Source of the DNA: Vibrio sp. SS-MA-C1-2
GTDB lineage: Bacteria > Pseudomonadota > Gammaproteobacteria > Enterobacterales > Vibrionaceae
Length of the DNA: 64,000 nucleotides
Direction: 5' to 3'
Assembly: GCF_021513135.1 (NCBI RefSeq)
Contig: NZ_CP090981.1
Location: forward strand, 62,001-126,000
This document shows, piece by piece, positions 46,207 to 57,465 of this stretch. The first letter of the stretch is position 1. Each line of letters starts with the position of its first letter. The position numbers were made by a program, and so were the translations under genes. The notes under the pieces are model-generated. The model made no database searches. It saw only the letters and a list, made by a program, of their open reading frames with translations, and was not told the DNA's origin.

Positions 46207-47154
46207 TTAAGGCATATTGTCAAACTCTTCACCTTCTTTCTCAACTTTCACAGGCATTAAGTGTTCACGAGTAATACCAAGTTTCAGAGCAAGTGCAGAT
46301 GCAACATAGATCGATGAATAAGTACCTACAGTAATACCGATCAATAGTGCTAATGCAAAGCCATGAATATTAGCGCCACCTTGAGTGAATAGGGCAATAA
46401 CCACGAATAATGTTGTACCAGAAGTAATCAACGTACGACTCAATGTCTGAGTAATAGCACCATTGATAATCTCCGTTGGCGAACCTTTACGTTCACGACG
46501 GAAATTCTCACGTACTCGGTCATATACCACGATGGTATCATTGAGCGAGTAACCCACCACCGTCAGTAGTGCTGCCACAATGGTCAAGTCAACTTCAACT
46601 TGAAGTAACGAGAAGATACCTAAAGTAATCGTTACATCGTGAGCAAGAGACAATACTGCACCCGCTGCCAAACGCCACTCAAAACGCATTGAAACGTAAA
46701 GAAGGATACAGATTAATGAAGCAATAATCGCAAGACCACCCGCTTCAGCTAATTCATCACCGACGTTCGGACCAACAAACTCAACTCGGCGCATCTCTAC
46801 GCTTTCGCCAGTACCTTGTTGGATGGCATTGATAACTTGTGAACCTAATTGCTCACCTTTGAGATCATCACGAGGACGCAGGCGAACCATCACATCTCTT
46901 GCTGTACCAAAGTTTTGAACAACGGCATCACCAAAACCGGCGGTATCTAAAGAGGCACGTACCTTTTCAAGATCTGCAGGCTGTTGAAAACCAACTTCAA
47001 TTAACGTACCACCAGTAAAGTCTAAGCCCCAATTCAACCATTTAGTTGAAAGAGTACCGATAGCAGCCCCAATCATCAAAATAGAGAAGATGAAAGCCAC
47101 TTTAGACCAGCGCATAAAGTTGAACGTTTTATTCGTTCTTAAAATTTCAAACAT
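46207..47154 (-). CDS. secF: Protein translocase subunit SecF
   Basis: The 315 residues (E. coli 323) have one N-terminal helix, a periplasmic domain (LDFTGGTLIEVGFQQPADLE) and five further helices with the RND-like motifs LAHDVTITLGIF and YSLNDTIVVYDRVRENFR. With SecD it uses the proton motive force to pull exported proteins. It starts 11 bases after secD. Confidence 0.97.
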   Translation of the reverse strand: MFEILRTNKTFNFMRWSKVAFIFSILMIGAAIGTLSTKWLNWGLDFTGGTLIEVGFQQPADLEKVRASLDTAGFGDAVVQNFGTARDVMVRLRPRDDLKGEQLGSQVINAIQQGTGESVEMRRVEFVGPNVGDELAEAGGLAIIASLICILLYVSMRFEWRLAAGAVLSLAHDVTITLGIFSLLQVEVDLTIVAALLTVVGYSLNDTIVVYDRVRENFRRERKGSPTEIINGAITQTLSRTLITSGTTLFVVIALFTQGGANIHGFALALLIGITVGTYSSIYVASALALKLGITREHLMPVKVEKEGEEFDNMP

Positions 47155-47165
47155 TTAAGCGCCCC

Positions 47166-49013
47166 TTAGATTGATAGCTTTTTAACACGTTTACCGCCAT
47201 ACAATAAGTTGACGACCGCACGGGTACCAACAATTGCAGTAAACATTGAAGTTAAAATACCAATAGATAGTGTCACGGCGAAGCCTTTAATCGCACCGGT
47301 ACCTACAGCAAATAAGATAATCGCTGTAATTAAGGTAGTGATGTTAGCATCGGCAATGGTACTAAAAGCATTAGCATAACCTTGATGAATCGCTTGTTGA
47401 GGACTACGCCCTTCTCGCAACTCTTCACGGATACGCTCAAATATCAGTACATTGGCATCAACCGCCATACCGACCGTTAATACGATACCTGCGATACCTG
47501 GCAAGGTCATGGTAGCACCTGGGATCAACGACATAATACCGATAATAAGAACCAAGTTCATCACTAAAGCTAAGTTAGCAATCAGGCCAAATTTACGGTA
47601 ATAAATAGCGGTGAATAGCATAACGGCGATTAAGCCCCACACACAAGCTTGAACACCCATATCGATATTCTGCTGCCCCATTGATGGACCAATGGTACGC
47701 TCTTCAACAATCGAAATTGGCGCAATTAACGCACCGGCACGAAGAAGAAGGGCTAAGTTGTGCGCTTCAGCTTGGCTATCAATACCCGTAATACGGAAGC
47801 TATTACCTAAACGAGACTGAATCGTCGCTTGGTTAATGACTTCTTCATGTTTAGCTAAAACAACATTGCCTTTGCTATCACGTTTACCTGTATCTTTATA
47901 CTCAGAGAAAACCGTTGCCATTAATTTACCAATATTATCTTTGGTAAATGCTGACATTTTGCTACCACCTTCACTATCTAGTGAGATGTTAACTTGTGGA
48001 CGGCCATATTCATCAGCGCTAGAACTTGCATCGGTAATATGATCACCGGTTAGAATAACACGCTTTTTAAGTACAACCGGTGCACCATCACGCGTATATT
48101 TCACTTCACTAGAACCAGGTACTCGACCACTTGCTGCAGCTTGACGATCAACCGCAGTATCAACCGTACGGAATTCTAACGTTGCCGTTGCACCTAAGAT
48201 CTCTTTTGCACGAGCTGTATCTTGTACACCAGGTAGCTCAACAACAATGCGTGATGCACCTTGACGTTGAACTAATGGCTCAGCAACACCTAAAGCATTC
48301 ACACGGTTACGTAAAATGGTAATATTCTGATCAACGGCATAGTCACGAATCTCTTTTAAACGAGCTTCGGTATAAACGGCTTTAAGTGTTGAAGTGCTTT
48401 CATCAACGGTAAACACCATATCTTGATGTTTTTCAGCAAGTAGGGATTTAGCTTTATCTAAATCAGCTGCACTACGCATACGAACGTCAACAGAATCTTG
48501 TTTCTTATGAATAGCACTATAGCGAAGACGTGCTTCACGCAATTCAGTTCGGAATACATCTTCTTGTTGGCCCATCAACTTATCCATCGCAGCATCCATA
48601 TCCACTTCCATCAAGAAGTGAACACCACCACGTAGATCAAGACCAAGTTTCATTGGTGTTGCACCGACGGACTCTAGCCATTTTGGCGTAGCAGGTGCAA
48701 GGTTTAAGGCGACGATATACTGTTTATCTAAAGCGGATTTAATAATATCGCGAGCACTAATTTGGGTATCGGTGTCAGAAAAACGAGCGAGTACCGTACC
48801 CTTTTCAAGAGAGATAGATTTGTAGTCGATGTCATTGCTTTTTAAAGCATCGGTGACAGAATCCAAGGTTTGCAAATCAGCTGATACACCACGTGCACCT
48901 GTAACTTGAACCGCTGGATCTTCACCGTAGATATTTGGGAGAGCATATAGAGCGCCGATCGCAATGATCAGCGCTAACATAATATACTTCCACAAAGGAT
49001 AACGGTTTAACAC
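47166..49013 (-). CDS. secD: Protein translocase subunit SecD
   Basis: The 615 residues (E. coli 615) have an N-terminal helix, the large periplasmic domain P1 ([44 protein letters not shown]) and six transmembrane segments with [20 protein letters not shown]. It is a member of the queA-tgt-yajC-secD-secF cluster. Confidence 0.98.
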   Translation of the reverse strand: MLNRYPLWKYIMLALIIAIGALYALPNIYGEDPAVQVTGARGVSADLQTLDSVTDALKSNDIDYKSISLEKGTVLARFSDTDTQISARDIIKSALDKQYIVALNLAPATPKWLESVGATPMKLGLDLRGGVHFLMEVDMDAAMDKLMGQQEDVFRTELREARLRYSAIHKKQDSVDVRMRSAADLDKAKSLLAEKHQDMVFTVDESTSTLKAVYTEARLKEIRDYAVDQNITILRNRVNALGVAEPLVQRQGASRIVVELPGVQDTARAKEILGATATLEFRTVDTAVDRQAAASGRVPGSSEVKYTRDGAPVVLKKRVILTGDHITDASSSADEYGRPQVNISLDSEGGSKMSAFTKDNIGKLMATVFSEYKDTGKRDSKGNVVLAKHEEVINQATIQSRLGNSFRITGIDSQAEAHNLALLLRAGALIAPISIVEERTIGPSMGQQNIDMGVQACVWGLIAVMLFTAIYYRKFGLIANLALVMNLVLIIGIMSLIPGATMTLPGIAGIVLTVGMAVDANVLIFERIREELREGRSPQQAIHQGYANAFSTIADANITTLITAIILFAVGTGAIKGFAVTLSIGILTSMFTAIVGTRAVVNLLYGGKRVKKLSI

Positions 49014-49033
49014 TGTTATGATCCTTTAGGAGG

Positions 49034-49366
49034 TTATAGAGATTGAATAGTACCTTTTGGCAGTACTGCAGTAACAAAATCTTTCTTAATTGTTACTTCA
49101 GTGCCAGCGCCTAAAGCGATAACGATATAGTCACTATCATCAGAGATCTTAGTAATTTTACCTACTAGACCACCACTTGATAATACTTCATCGCCTTTAC
49201 CCATAGAAGCCATTAGGTTTTTATGTTCTTTCACACGCTTAGACTGCGGGCGGTAGATCATAAAGTAAAAAATAACAGCAAACAGGCCAAGCATGATAAG
49301 TAACTGCGTAGTTTCTCCGCCAGTAGAAGCGGGGCCAGCTGCGTATGCATTAGAGATTAAACTCAT
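49034..49366 (-). CDS. yajC: Sec translocon accessory protein YajC
   Basis: A 110-residue single-span membrane protein (E. coli 110). The helix is at about 22-42 (LLIMLGLFAVIFYFMIYRPQ) and is followed by KRVKEHKNLMASMGKGDEVL and a small beta domain. It associates with SecDF and lies directly upstream of secD. Confidence 0.96.
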   Translation of the reverse strand: MSLISNAYAAGPASTGGETTQLLIMLGLFAVIFYFMIYRPQSKRVKEHKNLMASMGKGDEVLSSGGLVGKITKISDDSDYIVIALGAGTEVTIKKDFVTAVLPKGTIQSL

Positions 49367-49381
49367 TGATATATCCTTTTA

Positions 49382-50536
<1,155 letters not shown>

Positions 50537-50622
50537 CTAACGCTGCTAGGGTTCGGAGGTCACTATACCATGATATAGATACCCCTGATTCATTCAATTT
50601 ATGAGCAAGTTCTCATAAAGTA

Positions 50623-51684
50623 TTAAGATTTTGTCTTCGCTGAGATAAACATGGCATCTCCGTAACTAAAAAAGCGATATTTTTCGGCTACTGCATGATG
50701 ATAAGCTTTTATCGTATTATCAAAACCAGCAAAAGCACTTACCAACATAATCAGAGTCGATTCTGGTAAGTGGAAATTGGTGATCATCACGTCAATCAAT
50801 TGGAATTCATATCCAGGGTAGATAAAAATATCAGTATCTGAGAAAAACGGAACGAGTGGAGTTCCCTGTTTTAAAGCAGATTGAGCGGCACTCTCTAAAG
50901 AACGAACCGATGTCGTTCCAACCGCAATGACTCGACCATTACGTGCTTTTGTGGCATTAATGGCGTCAACAACCTCTTGAGGTACTTCCGCGTACTCAGA
51001 ATGCATCACATGATCATTGATATCATCAACACGCACAGGCTGGAATGTTCCTGCACCAACATGCAAGGTAACAAATGCCGTTTCTACCCCTTTCTCTTTA
51101 AGAGCAGCTAAAATTGCATCATCAAAATGCAACCCCGCTGTTGGCGCAGCGACTGCCCCTGGTTTCTCATTATAAACCGTTTGATAACGCTCTTTATCTG
51201 AATCTTCATCCGGACGGTCAATGTAAGGAGGTAACGGCATGTGTCCAATTTTATCAAGAGTCTCAAGTACCGTTAACTCATTTTCAAACTGGATTTCAAA
51301 CAGTGCATCATGACGAGCAACCATCGTCGCCTCAACTTCATAATCACTATTATCACCAAGAATCAATGGCGCACCAGGTTTCGGTGATTTTGATGAGCGG
51401 ACATGCGCTAAGATGCGCTTATTATCGAGTACGCGTTCCACCAACACTTCAATTTTACCACCCGATGCTTTACGACCAAACATACGAGCAGGAATCACAC
51501 GCGTATTGTTGAAAACTAAAAGATCACCGGGCTCAACTAAATCAAGTACATTAGTAAATTGCCCATCCACTAATGTGCCTGAATTGCCATCTAATTGAAG
51601 TAGACGACTTGCCGTACGATCGGGTTGTGGGTAACGAGCAATAAGCTCATCAGGTAAATCAAAACTAAAATCTGAAACTCGCAT
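50623..51684 (-). CDS. queA: S-adenosylmethionine:tRNA ribosyltransferase-isomerase
   Basis: QueA adds the cyclopentane moiety from AdoMet to preQ1 at position 34. The 353 residues (E. coli 356) start [19 protein letters not shown] and contain [39 protein letters not shown] and [21 protein letters not shown] 51684 has GAGG 8 bases upstream. The GTG three codons earlier overlaps this site and is rejected. A 113-base gap separates it from tgt. Confidence 0.97.
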   Translation of the reverse strand: MRVSDFSFDLPDELIARYPQPDRTASRLLQLDGNSGTLVDGQFTNVLDLVEPGDLLVFNNTRVIPARMFGRKASGGKIEVLVERVLDNKRILAHVRSSKSPKPGAPLILGDNSDYEVEATMVARHDALFEIQFENELTVLETLDKIGHMPLPPYIDRPDEDSDKERYQTVYNEKPGAVAAPTAGLHFDDAILAALKEKGVETAFVTLHVGAGTFQPVRVDDINDHVMHSEYAEVPQEVVDAINATKARNGRVIAVGTTSVRSLESAAQSALKQGTPLVPFFSDTDIFIYPGYEFQLIDVMITNFHLPESTLIMLVSAFAGFDNTIKAYHHAVAEKYRFFSYGDAMFISAKTKS

Positions 51685-51788
51685 TATAAACACCTCGAAT
51701 TATGCAAGCGGCTAGTCTAGGGCTGACCACTCGCAAGATCAAGTTTCCAGCGCAAATGTCAGTGAATAATTCCTATCTAATTTCATTA

Positions 51789-52811
51789 TTAATTTTTATT
51801 CAGCAATAATCTTATCCCTAGATCGTAAAAAAGTGACTTTTTGTAACAAAGCGCTGGCCTTTGTAAACGACAAACCATTAAAGAGAAAAGAGAAAGCATC
51901 ATAATAAATCCAATGCTACCACCACCGCCTCCACCGCTACTATCACTTGTTACGACTCGCGCTTCACTCGTTGGTTCAATATCTCCCGCTTGTACTTGAT
52001 CTATCCAATCCACAAAATAAGAGATTTGGCTATACACACCTGGCACACCAGAAGCACAACCATTTCCATCGCCATAACTGACTAAACCAACAAGATAATC
52101 AATACCATTTAGATTATAGGAGAGAGGGCCACCGGAATCCCCATTACAACTATCTTGTCCATTATCAGTACTAGCACATAGCTGAGAGGAATTATCTAGG
52201 TTTGACCAACTCGCGCGGCAACTGGAATCAGAAACATAACTTAATGAGACTTCTTGTAAAGTATCGCTCCCGCTATTCGAGTTATTTGTCGTTCGTCCCC
52301 ACCCGGTAACAACTAAAGCGCGATCTATTGAGCGTAATTGAGAGATCGTAGAGTCAACGGATGTCGTTGCAAGATCAATCGCAGCCACTGAATCACTAAA
52401 GACTAAAGGAGAAGAAAGATAAATGAGTGCGATATCATTAATGATTTGGCTACTAGAAGAATAGTAATCTTGATGAACATAGAGTAATTCACCGTATTGA
52501 GACGGAGAAGAGTAAGAGAACTCAGTTTCACCATAATAAACTTCAATTTGTTCTGCAGAAGCAGGCGTCATTAAAATGTTATTTACTTCACTCACACAAT
52601 GAGCCGCAGTCAACACCCATTGTTCAGCGATAATCACACCGCCGCAATAGGTATTTGTTTGAGCGTTACTCAACCAAATTTGCCATGGATGTGCTTCAAT
52701 GGTGGTATCATTTCCACCGACAATTCTTGGACTAATCATCGCATTAGAGAGTGAGCTAAATAGAAAAGTAGCTGCAAAAATAAATTGAAAAAAACGCGAA
52801 ACTCCCACCAT
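51789..52811 (-). CDS. Secreted trypsin-like serine protease with GlyGly-CTERM sorting signal
   Basis: 340 residues: signal peptide (1-24, RFFQFIFAATFLFSSLSNA), mature start RIVGGND after a possible propeptide site, and an S1 domain with the full triad. His is in VLTAAHCVS, Asp in NDIALIYLS, and Ser in QDSCNGDSGGPLSYN. The C-terminus has a Gly-rich motif SSGGGGGGSIG, a hydrophobic helix (FIMMLSLFSLMVCRL) and basic residues. This is the GlyGly-CTERM signal cut by rhombosortase in bacteria with type II secretion, as for Vibrio VesB. About 20 residues (PALCYKKSLFYDLG to the end) extend past the usual end. ATG 52811 has GAGG 9 bases upstream. Confidence 0.88.
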   Translation of the reverse strand: MVGVSRFFQFIFAATFLFSSLSNAMISPRIVGGNDTTIEAHPWQIWLSNAQTNTYCGGVIIAEQWVLTAAHCVSEVNNILMTPASAEQIEVYYGETEFSYSSPSQYGELLYVHQDYYSSSSQIINDIALIYLSSPLVFSDSVAAIDLATTSVDSTISQLRSIDRALVVTGWGRTTNNSNSGSDTLQEVSLSYVSDSSCRASWSNLDNSSQLCASTDNGQDSCNGDSGGPLSYNLNGIDYLVGLVSYGDGNGCASGVPGVYSQISYFVDWIDQVQAGDIEPTSEARVVTSDSSGGGGGGSIGFIMMLSLFSLMVCRLQRPALCYKKSLFYDLGIRLLLNKN

Positions 52812-53001
52812 AAAACCGCACCTCAACAACAAAAATAATTTATTTAGTCACATACCTTTTAATTAAAAAGTATTTACCGAACCTTAACGAAAGTAACAAA
52901 ACATGACATTAATCATCTGTTTTATCTGCTAATATTAGTAATATCATTGAAGAAAAATTGACATCAAAAATCTTACTAACATTTCAGTATAGGTGGTTTA
53001 T

Positions 53002-53442
53002 ATGTTTACCGTTGAAGATATGATGACTCCGCACCCCCACACACTCACCCTAGAGCGCCCAATCAGTGATGCAAAGCAATTGATGGCAAAATCTGGGATC
53101 CGCCACATTCCAATTATCAATAAGAAAAAAGAGTTAATTGGACTGGTCACTCAGCGTAATATTTTAGCCGCTCAAGAGTCGAGCTTGCAGCAATCTGTCA
53201 ATCCTGAACAAGATTTAATGATTACCATGGCAGATATCATGTTAGAAAAAGTAGCGACTGTGACGCCTAAAGCCGGATTAAAAGAAGCCGCTCTTTATAT
53301 GCAGAAACACAAATATGGTTGCCTTCCTGTCGTTGAAGGAAAGCAAATTATTGGTATTATTACCGATACAGATTTTGTAGGTATCGCTATTAATCTACTT
53401 GAGTTACAGGAAGAGAGTGAGCCTTTAGCCTATGATGAGTAA
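53002..53442 (+). CDS. CBS domain-pair protein
   Basis: 146 residues consisting almost wholly of two CBS domains: FTVEDMMTPHPHTL to QRNILAA, and MADIMLEKVATVTPK to GIITDTDFVGIA. Such stand-alone pairs bind adenine nucleotides or AdoMet, and the partner is unknown. AGGTGG (52991-52996) lies 5 bases before ATG 53002. An in-frame GTG at 52993 falls inside that site. Confidence 0.85.
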   Translation: MFTVEDMMTPHPHTLTLERPISDAKQLMAKSGIRHIPIINKKKELIGLVTQRNILAAQESSLQQSVNPEQDLMITMADIMLEKVATVTPKAGLKEAALYMQKHKYGCLPVVEGKQIIGIITDTDFVGIAINLLELQEESEPLAYDE

Positions 53443-53531
53443 AGCGCATAAAATTAGACAAGTAAAACTGGCTGAATAAGGTTAAACAGCCATTGATATA
53501 GCACTCAAGTATAAAAACGCTTAAATAATGG

Positions 53532-54428
53532 CTAAAGCAACTCTTCCACTAACGTCGCGATCTTCTTAAACTGAGCAGTACGGTTAGATGTTGGGCGCCA
53601 AACCAATCCGATCTCTCGATAGGCGTCGGTTCCTGGTGGATCGAAGACCAATAAATTTTGATTATCGAGCAGTCCATGTTCAATCGCCATCTGTGGAATA
53701 AAGGTCGTTCCTAAACCATTGGCGACCATCTGAACTAAGGTGTGTAAACTGGTTGCGGTAAAAGGATTGATTTTATCTTTTGTCGTTAACTGACACGCTG
53801 ATACCGCATGATCCGTTAAGCAGTGGACTTTTTCCAATAAGAATACCGACTCATCCGGTAAATTATCATAATGGATCGGCACAGAAATTGAATTTACTTG
53901 CTGGCTGCTAATCACCATTTTAAAAGGATCTCGCCCCACAATTTGACTCTCCATACCATGAATATCGATAGGCAAAGCTAAGATCAATACGTCAATCTCA
54001 CCATGACGAAGAGCAGAGAGTAAATTATCCGTCGTATCTTCTCGCAGTAATAAGTCGAGCTTTGGATATTGTCGGTTAACCTCTTGAACCAGATCGCCCA
54101 ATAAAAAAGGCGCAATAGTCGGAATACAGCCAAGCCGTAACTTCCCTTCCATCATCTCCCCTTGGCTTCTTGCTATCTCCATCAAATCCTGACTACGCGC
54201 TAATAGCTCTCGACTCCGTATGACCACCTCTTCTCCCATCGGAGAAAAAACTAAATGACGGTTATCTCGTTCAATTAATTGACACTCTAAAAGCTCTTCT
54301 AAATTTTGAATCCCTGAACTTAGCGTCGATTGACTTACAAAGCAGGCTTTTGCCGCATCGCCAAAATGACGTAACTCGTGGAGCTTAATTAAATAGCGTA
54401 ACTGTTTGAGGGAAGGCCACTTATTCAT
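53532..54428 (-). CDS. oxyR2: LysR-type peroxide sensor, OxyR2-like
   Basis: 298 residues from ATG 54428 (MNKWPSLKQLRYLIKL), with AGGAA 9 bases upstream. It has an N-terminal LysR helix-turn-helix (HFGDAAKACFVSQSTLSSGI) and an effector domain with both redox Cys in VHCLTDHAVSAC, the OxyR disulfide pair. The MNKWP start and the divergent 2-Cys peroxiredoxin match the OxyR2/Prx2 pair of Vibrio rather than canonical OxyR. The Gly two residues before the sensing Cys in E. coli OxyR (GHC) is Val here (VHC). Codons upstream of 54428 are less likely to be used. Confidence 0.8.
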   Translation of the reverse strand: MNKWPSLKQLRYLIKLHELRHFGDAAKACFVSQSTLSSGIQNLEELLECQLIERDNRHLVFSPMGEEVVIRSRELLARSQDLMEIARSQGEMMEGKLRLGCIPTIAPFLLGDLVQEVNRQYPKLDLLLREDTTDNLLSALRHGEIDVLILALPIDIHGMESQIVGRDPFKMVISSQQVNSISVPIHYDNLPDESVFLLEKVHCLTDHAVSACQLTTKDKINPFTATSLHTLVQMVANGLGTTFIPQMAIEHGLLDNQNLLVFDPPGTDAYREIGLVWRPTSNRTAQFKKIATLVEELL

Positions 54429-54569
54429 AAATTTGAGTTCCTCATCCATTCCAATTGGATATATATTCTGCAATAATGAGACAACCTGTTGTTAACATCA
54501 AATAAGATATAAGCAACAGATATCAAACAGGATGCCAACTTATAATAAAGAAGGCTAAAGGAATAACTT

Positions 54570-54586
54570 AATCGATTTTTTCGATT
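54570..54586. promoter_or_regulatory. Palindrome in the oxyR2-prx intergenic region
   Basis: AATCGA-TTTTT-TCGATT is a 6+6 inverted repeat about 45 bases upstream of the likely prx -10 (TATAGT, 54631-54636), which has no -35, as is usual for activated promoters. It does not fit the canonical OxyR ATAG-N7-CTAT pattern, so its role is uncertain. Confidence 0.3.
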
Positions 54587-54699
54587 GCTACAATCTGTTT
54601 ATTCTTCTTTTTCCTATGAGAGGAGTACGTTATAGTAAACGCAATTGAGAAAGAGACTAGCTTATACGAGCTAGCATTTAATTTTTTTAGGAGTTCAAA

Positions 54700-55302
54700 A
54701 TGGTTCTAGTAGGTCGTCAAGCCCCTGATTTTACAGCTTCAGCAGTTCTTGGTAACGGTGACATTGTTGATAACTTCAACTTCGCAGAGTTCACAAAAGG
54801 TAAAAAAGCGGTTGTTTTCTTTTACCCACTAGATTTTACTTTTGTTTGCCCATCTGAGTTAATCGCTTTTGATAAGCGTCTAGCTGACTTCCAAGCAAAA
54901 GGTGCTGAAGTTATCGGTATCTCAATCGATTCAGAGTTCTCTCACAACGCATGGCGTAACACTGCTATCGAAGATGGCGGCATTGGTCAAGTTAAGTACC
55001 CATTAGTTGCTGATATCAAACACGAAATCTGTAAAGCATACGATGTTGAGCATCCAGAAGCTGGTGTTGCTTTCCGTGGTTCTTTCCTAATCGATGAAGA
55101 CGGTATGGTTCGTCACCAAGTCGTTAACGACCTTCCACTAGGCCGTAACATCGACGAAATGCTACGTATGGTTGACGCATTAAACTTCCACCAAGAGCAC
55201 GGTGAAGTTTGTCCTGCACAGTGGGAAGCTGGTAAAGCGGGTATGGATGCATCACCAAAAGGTGTTGCTGCATTCCTATCTGAGCATTCAGATGACCTAT
55301 AA
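54700..55302 (+). CDS. Typical 2-Cys peroxiredoxin (AhpC/Prx1 class, Prx2-like)
   Basis: 200 residues. The peroxidatic Cys is in FYPLDFTFVCPSELIAF and the resolving Cys in HGEVCPAQWEAG. The GG(I/L)G motif (GGIGQ) is present, but the C-terminus ...AAFLSEHSDDL lacks a YF motif, a pattern of peroxiredoxins more resistant to over-oxidation. It reduces H2O2 and organic peroxides. A strong AGGAG precedes the ATG. It is divergent from the oxyR2-like gene, which probably activates it. No ahpF is adjacent, so the reductant is encoded elsewhere. Confidence 0.92.
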   Translation: MVLVGRQAPDFTASAVLGNGDIVDNFNFAEFTKGKKAVVFFYPLDFTFVCPSELIAFDKRLADFQAKGAEVIGISIDSEFSHNAWRNTAIEDGGIGQVKYPLVADIKHEICKAYDVEHPEAGVAFRGSFLIDEDGMVRHQVVNDLPLGRNIDEMLRMVDALNFHQEHGEVCPAQWEAGKAGMDASPKGVAAFLSEHSDDL

Positions 55303-55332
55303 TAGCTAACACTCTGTTACGCTTTATAGACC

Positions 55333-55364
55333 AAAAGGCTTGAGATTTTCTCAGGCCTTTTTGC
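55333..55364 (+). terminator. Terminator after prx
   Basis: AAAAGGCTTGAGA (55333-55345) pairs with TCTCAGGCCTTTT (55349-55361) around a 3-base loop, then T. Confidence 0.85.
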
Positions 55365-55422
55365 TTATCTGCGGTATGATTGATTTTTCACATCTATCTA
55401 CTCAAAAATATAGGTCGTTTCT

Positions 55423-55875
55423 ATGCCTCATTATCAATTAATTTACTCAGCCCCTATTGGTGATCTTCTTATTGTCAGCAATGGTGAAGCCCTTATTCGC
55501 GTTGATCATATCCACTCAACAGATCAAGAAATTAATGATGATGAGATCTGCCAACAAGCTTATCAGCAATTAGATCAGTATTTCAAAGGCCAGAGAACCG
55601 AATTCGATCTTCCGATCGACCTACAAGGTACACCTTTCCAGTTAAGTACTTGGAAAGCGCTTCAGAGTATCCCATTTGGTGAGACGATCAGTTACGGTGA
55701 GCAGGCAAATCGGATGGAAAATCCAAAAGCAGTAAGGGCAGTTGGTGCAGCCAATGGAAAAAATCCAATCAGTATTATTATCCCCTGTCACCGTGTCATT
55801 GGTAAAAATGGCAAACTAACCGGATATGCTGGCGGATTGGATCGTAAGGAGTGGCTATTAGACTTTGAAAAGTAA
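55423..55875 (+). CDS. ogt: Methylated-DNA-protein cysteine methyltransferase
   Basis: A 150-residue suicide repair protein that removes alkyl groups from O6-alkylguanine. It has the winged-helix segment IPFGETISYGEQANRM, the Arg/Asn switch in AVRAVGAANGKNP and the acceptor Cys in IIPCHRVIG. It lacks the Ada regulatory domain, so it is of the Ogt type, slightly shorter than E. coli Ogt (171). It converges on phoU with a 30-base gap. Confidence 0.9.
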   Translation: MPHYQLIYSAPIGDLLIVSNGEALIRVDHIHSTDQEINDDEICQQAYQQLDQYFKGQRTEFDLPIDLQGTPFQLSTWKALQSIPFGETISYGEQANRMENPKAVRAVGAANGKNPISIIIPCHRVIGKNGKLTGYAGGLDRKEWLLDFEK

Positions 55876-55905
55876 CATGAGGTTCAAATGACTCGACTAA
55901 ATCCT

Positions 55906-56604
55906 TTATTCAATTAGCTGCTTTAGTCCAGTATGACGCACATCATTTCCCGTCACAAAATAGATAATATATTCACAGATATTCTGGCAACGATCACCCA
56001 CTCTTTCAATATCATTAATGCTATGAACGAGCGTTAATAACATAGGGATCAGTGCGGGGTTTGCTTGCATCTTGTCAGTCAATAACCCTAAGACTTCACG
56101 ATGTTTTTTATTAATTTGATTATCAAGTTGGTAAAGTTCAATCGCCGCCTTGTCATCCATACGAGCGAAAGCATCAAGTACTTGATGCAGCATAGAGAGC
56201 GCTAACTTCCCTAGATGAAAAAGCGAAACGATCATATCTTGTTGTTGATGAATCGTTTGGTCTGACGCCATTTTAGCAATCTTAACCGAAGCATCACCAA
56301 TCCGTTCGAGATCAGCGACGGTTTTAATAATTGACATAATTAAACGCAGATCACTGGCGGTTGGCTGACGTTTGGCAATAATTCGAGTACAAGCTTCATC
56401 AATGGCAACTTCCATCTCATTGACTCTCTGATCTTTACGGTGAACACGCTGAGCCAATTCAATATCTTTCTGATTCATCGCTTTTAATGCATCATCAAAT
56501 TGCTTTTCAACCAGCCCACCCATCACCAAAACATGGCTACGAAGGCTTTCTAGCTCTGCATTAAACTGTCCAGAAATATGTCGATTGATCAATAAATTAT
56601 CCAC
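55906..56604 (-). CDS. phoU: Phosphate signalling regulator PhoU
   Basis: A 232-residue protein with two three-helix PhoU repeats (LRSHVLVMGGLVEKQFDDAL, DLERIGDASVKIAKM; second repeat NDIERVGDRCQNICEYI). It links the Pst transporter to PhoR inhibition. The start is GTG at 56604, with AAGG 6 bases upstream. It is last in the pst cluster. Confidence 0.95.
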   Translation of the reverse strand: MDNLLINRHISGQFNAELESLRSHVLVMGGLVEKQFDDALKAMNQKDIELAQRVHRKDQRVNEMEVAIDEACTRIIAKRQPTASDLRLIMSIIKTVADLERIGDASVKIAKMASDQTIHQQQDMIVSLFHLGKLALSMLHQVLDAFARMDDKAAIELYQLDNQINKKHREVLGLLTDKMQANPALIPMLLTLVHSINDIERVGDRCQNICEYIIYFVTGNDVRHTGLKQLIE

Positions 56605-56630
56605 CTAGAACCTTCTCTCTATTATTCTTG

Positions 56631-57452
56631 TTATCCGTAGCGACCAGTAATATAGTCTTCAGTCTGCTTATGAGTCGGAGCGGTAAAAATGGTATCTGTA
56701 TCATCATATTCGATGACTTTCCCCATACTCATAAAGGCAGTGTGATCTGAAACGCGCGCCGCTTGCTGCATATTATGAGTTACTATAACAATAGTATATT
56801 TCAGTTTTAAGTCAGAGATTAATTCTTCAATGGTTAATGTTGCTGTTGGATCTAACGCAGATGTTGGTTCATCTAATAACAGAACTTCAGGCTCAATGGC
56901 AATCGCACGAGCGATCACTAACCTTTGCTGCTGCCCACCCGACAAACTAAACGCATTTTCATTAAGACGATCTTTGACTTCATCCCACAATGCTGCCCCC
57001 TTTAGAGAACATTCAACAACCTCATCCAATTGACGAGGATCTCTTATACCTTGAAGGCGCAATCCATAAACCACATTTTCATAAATCGATTTTGGAAATG
57101 GATTTGGCGTCTGAAAAACCATTCCAACTCGACGACGTAAAGTGGCAACATCTAAATTAGGGCGGTAAATATTATCTTCATCAACTAAGACCTTACCTTG
57201 GGTTTTACAACTATCCACCAGCTCATTCATTCGATTCAAACAACGTAACAATGTCGACTTTCCACAACCAGAAGGACCAATAAATGCGGTGACTCGATGC
57301 TTTGGAATCTTCATATTGATATCAAACAGAACCTGCTTTGAACCATAAGATAAATTCAATCCCTCAATCTCTATTGCGGTATCTTTCGCCAATAGCTGAT
57401 TGACATCTAATGATTTCTCACCGATTTCAAAAGAGAAAAATGGTCGTTTCAT
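56631..57452 (-). CDS. pstB: Phosphate ABC transporter ATP-binding protein PstB
   Basis: The 273 residues have Walker A in [20 protein letters not shown], the signature [15 protein letters not shown], Walker B in [16 protein letters not shown] and the switch His in IVTHNM. Residues 1-25 extend beyond the E. coli protein (257). It pairs with PstA and PstC. Confidence 0.97.
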   Translation of the reverse strand: MKRPFFSFEIGEKSLDVNQLLAKDTAIEIEGLNLSYGSKQVLFDINMKIPKHRVTAFIGPSGCGKSTLLRCLNRMNELVDSCKTQGKVLVDEDNIYRPNLDVATLRRRVGMVFQTPNPFPKSIYENVVYGLRLQGIRDPRQLDEVVECSLKGAALWDEVKDRLNENAFSLSGGQQQRLVIARAIAIEPEVLLLDEPTSALDPTATLTIEELISDLKLKYTIVIVTHNMQQAARVSDHTAFMSMGKVIEYDDTDTIFTAPTHKQTEDYITGRYG

Positions 57453-57465
57453 AGCAATATTCTAC

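Noticed and set aside
51114-51512. 132-codon plus-strand frame
   Set aside because: Antisense to queA; His/Gln-rich shadow translation.
53470-53493. Hairpin TGGCTG/CAGCCA between the CBS gene and oxyR2
   Set aside because: Six-base stem without a T run on either side; not convincing as a terminator.
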